A stretch of 64,000 nucleotides of DNA, taken from Diospyros lotus. Taxonomy: Eukaryota > Streptophyta > Magnoliopsida > Ericales > Ebenaceae. Positions 62,104 through 64,000 of the stretch are shown piece by piece; position 1 is the stretch's first letter, and every line of letters begins with the position of its first letter. The translations under genes were made by a program, and so were the position numbers. Below the pieces are notes generated by a model. It was not told the DNA's origin, did not search any database, and worked only from the letters and a program-made list of their open reading frames with translations. The stretch spans positions 33,804,753 through 33,868,752 of the forward strand of contig NC_068349.1 in the NCBI RefSeq assembly GCF_014633365.1. The letters are read 5' to 3'.

Positions 62104-62120
62104 CACGTGCGGAGCACGTG
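62104..62120 (-). promoter_or_regulatory. Pair of G-boxes (CACGTG) upstream of ATL4
   Basis: CACGTG at 62104-62109 and again at 62115-62120, 11 bases centre to centre (about one helical turn), about 150 bases upstream of the ATL4 start. The second extends to CACGTGGC, the ABA-response element form. Both are bZIP/bHLH targets. A TATTATTTA stretch near 62146-62154 on the minus strand could serve as TATA element, which would place the G-boxes in the leader; no start site is known. Confidence 0.55.
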
Positions 62121-62318
62121 GCAGCTTAAAGTGAGATCAGCCGTAAATAATAAGATAGACTAATATAGAGTTAATAACTTATAAACCCCTTAAATGGGTT
62201 TACTAAAATAGTTTCAATTTTTTAACTATCTATTTTTGCTAATTTTAATTATGTAAACTATTAAATTTTAACCAAATTTGACATTAAAAACTAAAAAAAT
62301 AACCATTTCACCTATAAC

Positions 62319-62490
62319 AATAATGATATTCATTTAAATTAGAAATAAATTTCCAATTTAATTGACATTTTTTCATTAAAAAATGAGAAAATATACATAT
62401 AAACGTGGACGCGTGCACTTCTTTAATTTCTAATAAAAGAATGCCAACTAAACTGGATATCCATCTCCAGTTTAAATTAATAGCATTACT
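62319..62490. mobile_element. ~172-bp foldback MITE (family 1, copy 1)
   Basis: AATAATGATATT at the left pairs with the complement AGTAATGCTATT from the right end. Similarity continues through CTGGAGAT and TTGGCATT blocks on the arms. A second member of the same family is at 63794-63969. Confidence 0.55.
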
Positions 62491-62715
62491 CATTTCACTA
62501 AATGGTATAAAGGTACAAATATGTTTACTTTTTTCTAGCTTGGTATAATCTATTGTCTTGCACCCAATTCGATTCGAGTTATATATGCATTATCAAAACC
62601 CCATTATTAAAGAGTTAATAACTTAATATAGCATATTTAATAAGGTTAGTTTAGTTAAACGGCTTTCTATCTTGTTTCTTTAATACATAGAATAGAAAGT
62701 ATTTTTATACATTTT

Positions 62716-63060
62716 AGGTAGCGTTTGTTAAAATGAACAAAATAAGATTGTATCAAGATAATATTATAATATTTTTTGGATCAAGATAAAGTTAGAAAGC
62801 ATTTCAAAATTTCTATTCATTTGTTAAATTTTTTGGAATGCATTTAGGGACATATGTGTCGTTTTTTCTTATCTATAAGACTCCAAATAAATTCATTTCT
62901 AGATAAATTTATCTGAACAATTTTAAATAAAAAGTCACGTGACTTCTTTTTAGTGGGTTGTGAGATAAATTTAATAAAAATAATAAAAAAATACTTTTAT
63001 TTTGAATGGTTATTGTATTCCACTTTTTTTAAGTCATATCTTGATTAACAAACACTATCT
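62716..63060. mobile_element. Probable ~345-bp MITE
   Basis: Left end AGGTAGCGTTTGTTA and right end (reverse complement) AGATAGTGTTTGTTA match at 13 of 15. The interior is AT-rich with repeated ATCAAGATAA motifs. No target duplication seen, so the family is not assigned. Confidence 0.45.
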
Positions 63061-63793
63061 TAATTAACACAAAACAAATTTATAGCATATTGATTATTTT
63101 TTATCCCATCTCCTTAATACCCATGATCTATAAAATATATATATATATATATATAAACCCTTAAAATAAAATAATTTAAAACATTTTCACAAGCTTCTAT
63201 ACTAATAATTTCCAAGAAAAGGACAAGAAGATGAGAAATACATGAATTAAATGCAAATGGTTTATAGGTGGGATTTCAATGTTAATGGGGTTGCTATGAC
63301 AATTAAGTGGTTTTGTCTGTGGGTTGGTGGTTTTGGTGGGTTCTGTTCAAATATTTCAACAAATTTAAATGCAATTTTTATATAATTTTTAATAAAAAAA
63401 TAATGTCACTCTCTTTGGCCTATAATTCGTGTTAAAAATTTTAATATTTTTTATAATTCGATATTCGATTTTTCTTCTTTATCTGCATCGGGATCGAAAA
63501 AAATACGTTAAACTATTTAGAAATATGAAAAAATATATTTGAGAAAAAATATTATGCCAAACAAGTTAATGACATGACTAGTTGTAGGGCATCCCTAAGT
63601 TAGTACACCTAATACTTGTGGAAAAAAAAATTTATAAACAAAAACAAAATTACTTATATAAACGACCATTCCTCCACTCACGTGCAATAAAAAAGATGTG
63701 AGTCGAAAACATCCTTGAATATATGTCTCAAACTAGTTGGTTTTAACTTAATTAATCATGCCCTAATATATGCACTAACCAAACCCAGTAATC
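63061..63793. other. AT-rich intergenic sequence, no gene seen
   Basis: Contains a (TA)n tract at 63138-63155 and poly-A stretches. No open frame of interest on either strand. Confidence 0.4.
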
Positions 63794-63969
63794 TTGAATA
63801 ATGCTAGTTATCTGTATTGTAAATGAATTTTTAATTTATTTGGCATATTTTTATTAAAAAATAAAAATGTGCAATATAAACATAAACACTTATATTTTTT
63901 TATTTTCTAATAAAAATGTGTCAAACAGACTGGAGATAAATCTCAATCTAGATAAACAATATTACTCAA
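63794..63969. mobile_element. ~176-bp foldback MITE (family 1, copy 2)
   Basis: TTGAATAATGCTAGTTATC at the left pairs with TTGAGTAATATTGTTTATC from the complement of the right end. The arms share CTGGAGAT and TTTATTAGAAAAT-like blocks with the element at 62319-62490. Confidence 0.5.
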
Positions 63970-64000
63970 TTATCTTAGGATAGTCCCAAAAAATTTAAGA

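Overview
The window is nuclear DNA from a flowering plant, most likely a eudicot. It is AT-rich, genes are sparse with GT-AG introns, and the gaps are full of MITEs, LTR remnants and hAT/Ty3-gypsy fossils. The proteins resemble plant families: a GOT1-type vesicle-transport protein, a mitochondrial acyl carrier protein, a CAP-like secreted protein, a pectin methylesterase/invertase inhibitor relic and an ATL4-type RING-H2 ubiquitin ligase. I did not try to name the species.

The dominant feature is an assembly structure. Positions 9075-30271 and 30372-51561 are the same ~21.2 kb sequence in the same orientation, separated by exactly 100 N. The differences I found by eye are about twenty, nearly all one- to three-base indels in homopolymers, and they cluster towards the contig ends at the gap. 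The simplest reading is two overlapping contigs placed end to end with a standard gap rather than merged. A real recent tandem duplication or two haplotypes cannot be excluded from sequence alone. If the overlap reading is right, every gene and element in the unit exists once, and the true region is about 42.7 kb.

Layout, left to right: GOT1 (3500-4688, + strand, first coding exon not found); a 212-bp hAT MITE; mitochondrial ACP (exon 1 at 7895-8098, exon 2 at 13922-14098) with a 5.8-kb intron carrying two antisense LTRs and an 860-bp hAT MITE; an antisense PMEI pseudogene; a decayed antisense Ty3/gypsy pol; two foldback MITEs with Mutator-type target duplications; the CAP-like secreted gene (22938-26027, two exons, tandem NAGNAG acceptor); then the start of a decayed hAT element that runs into the N gap. 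After the gap the unit repeats. It continues past 51561 into the rest of the hAT element, which carries a 1054-bp non-autonomous hAT insertion and abuts a second, inverted hAT copy. Together these form an ~8.7-kb inverted repeat. Beyond it lies a 1627-bp Mutator-like foldback element (57443-59069) with GC-rich tandem hairpins, nested inside an older inverted-repeat element. The intronless ATL4-like gene (60904-61953, - strand) follows, with two G-boxes upstream, then AT-rich sequence with more MITEs.

The genes are unrelated housekeeping and regulatory loci with no operon-like or pathway link. I found no tRNA, rRNA, CRISPR array or bacterial-type system. The most unusual structure is the foldback element with nested hairpins at 57443-59069.
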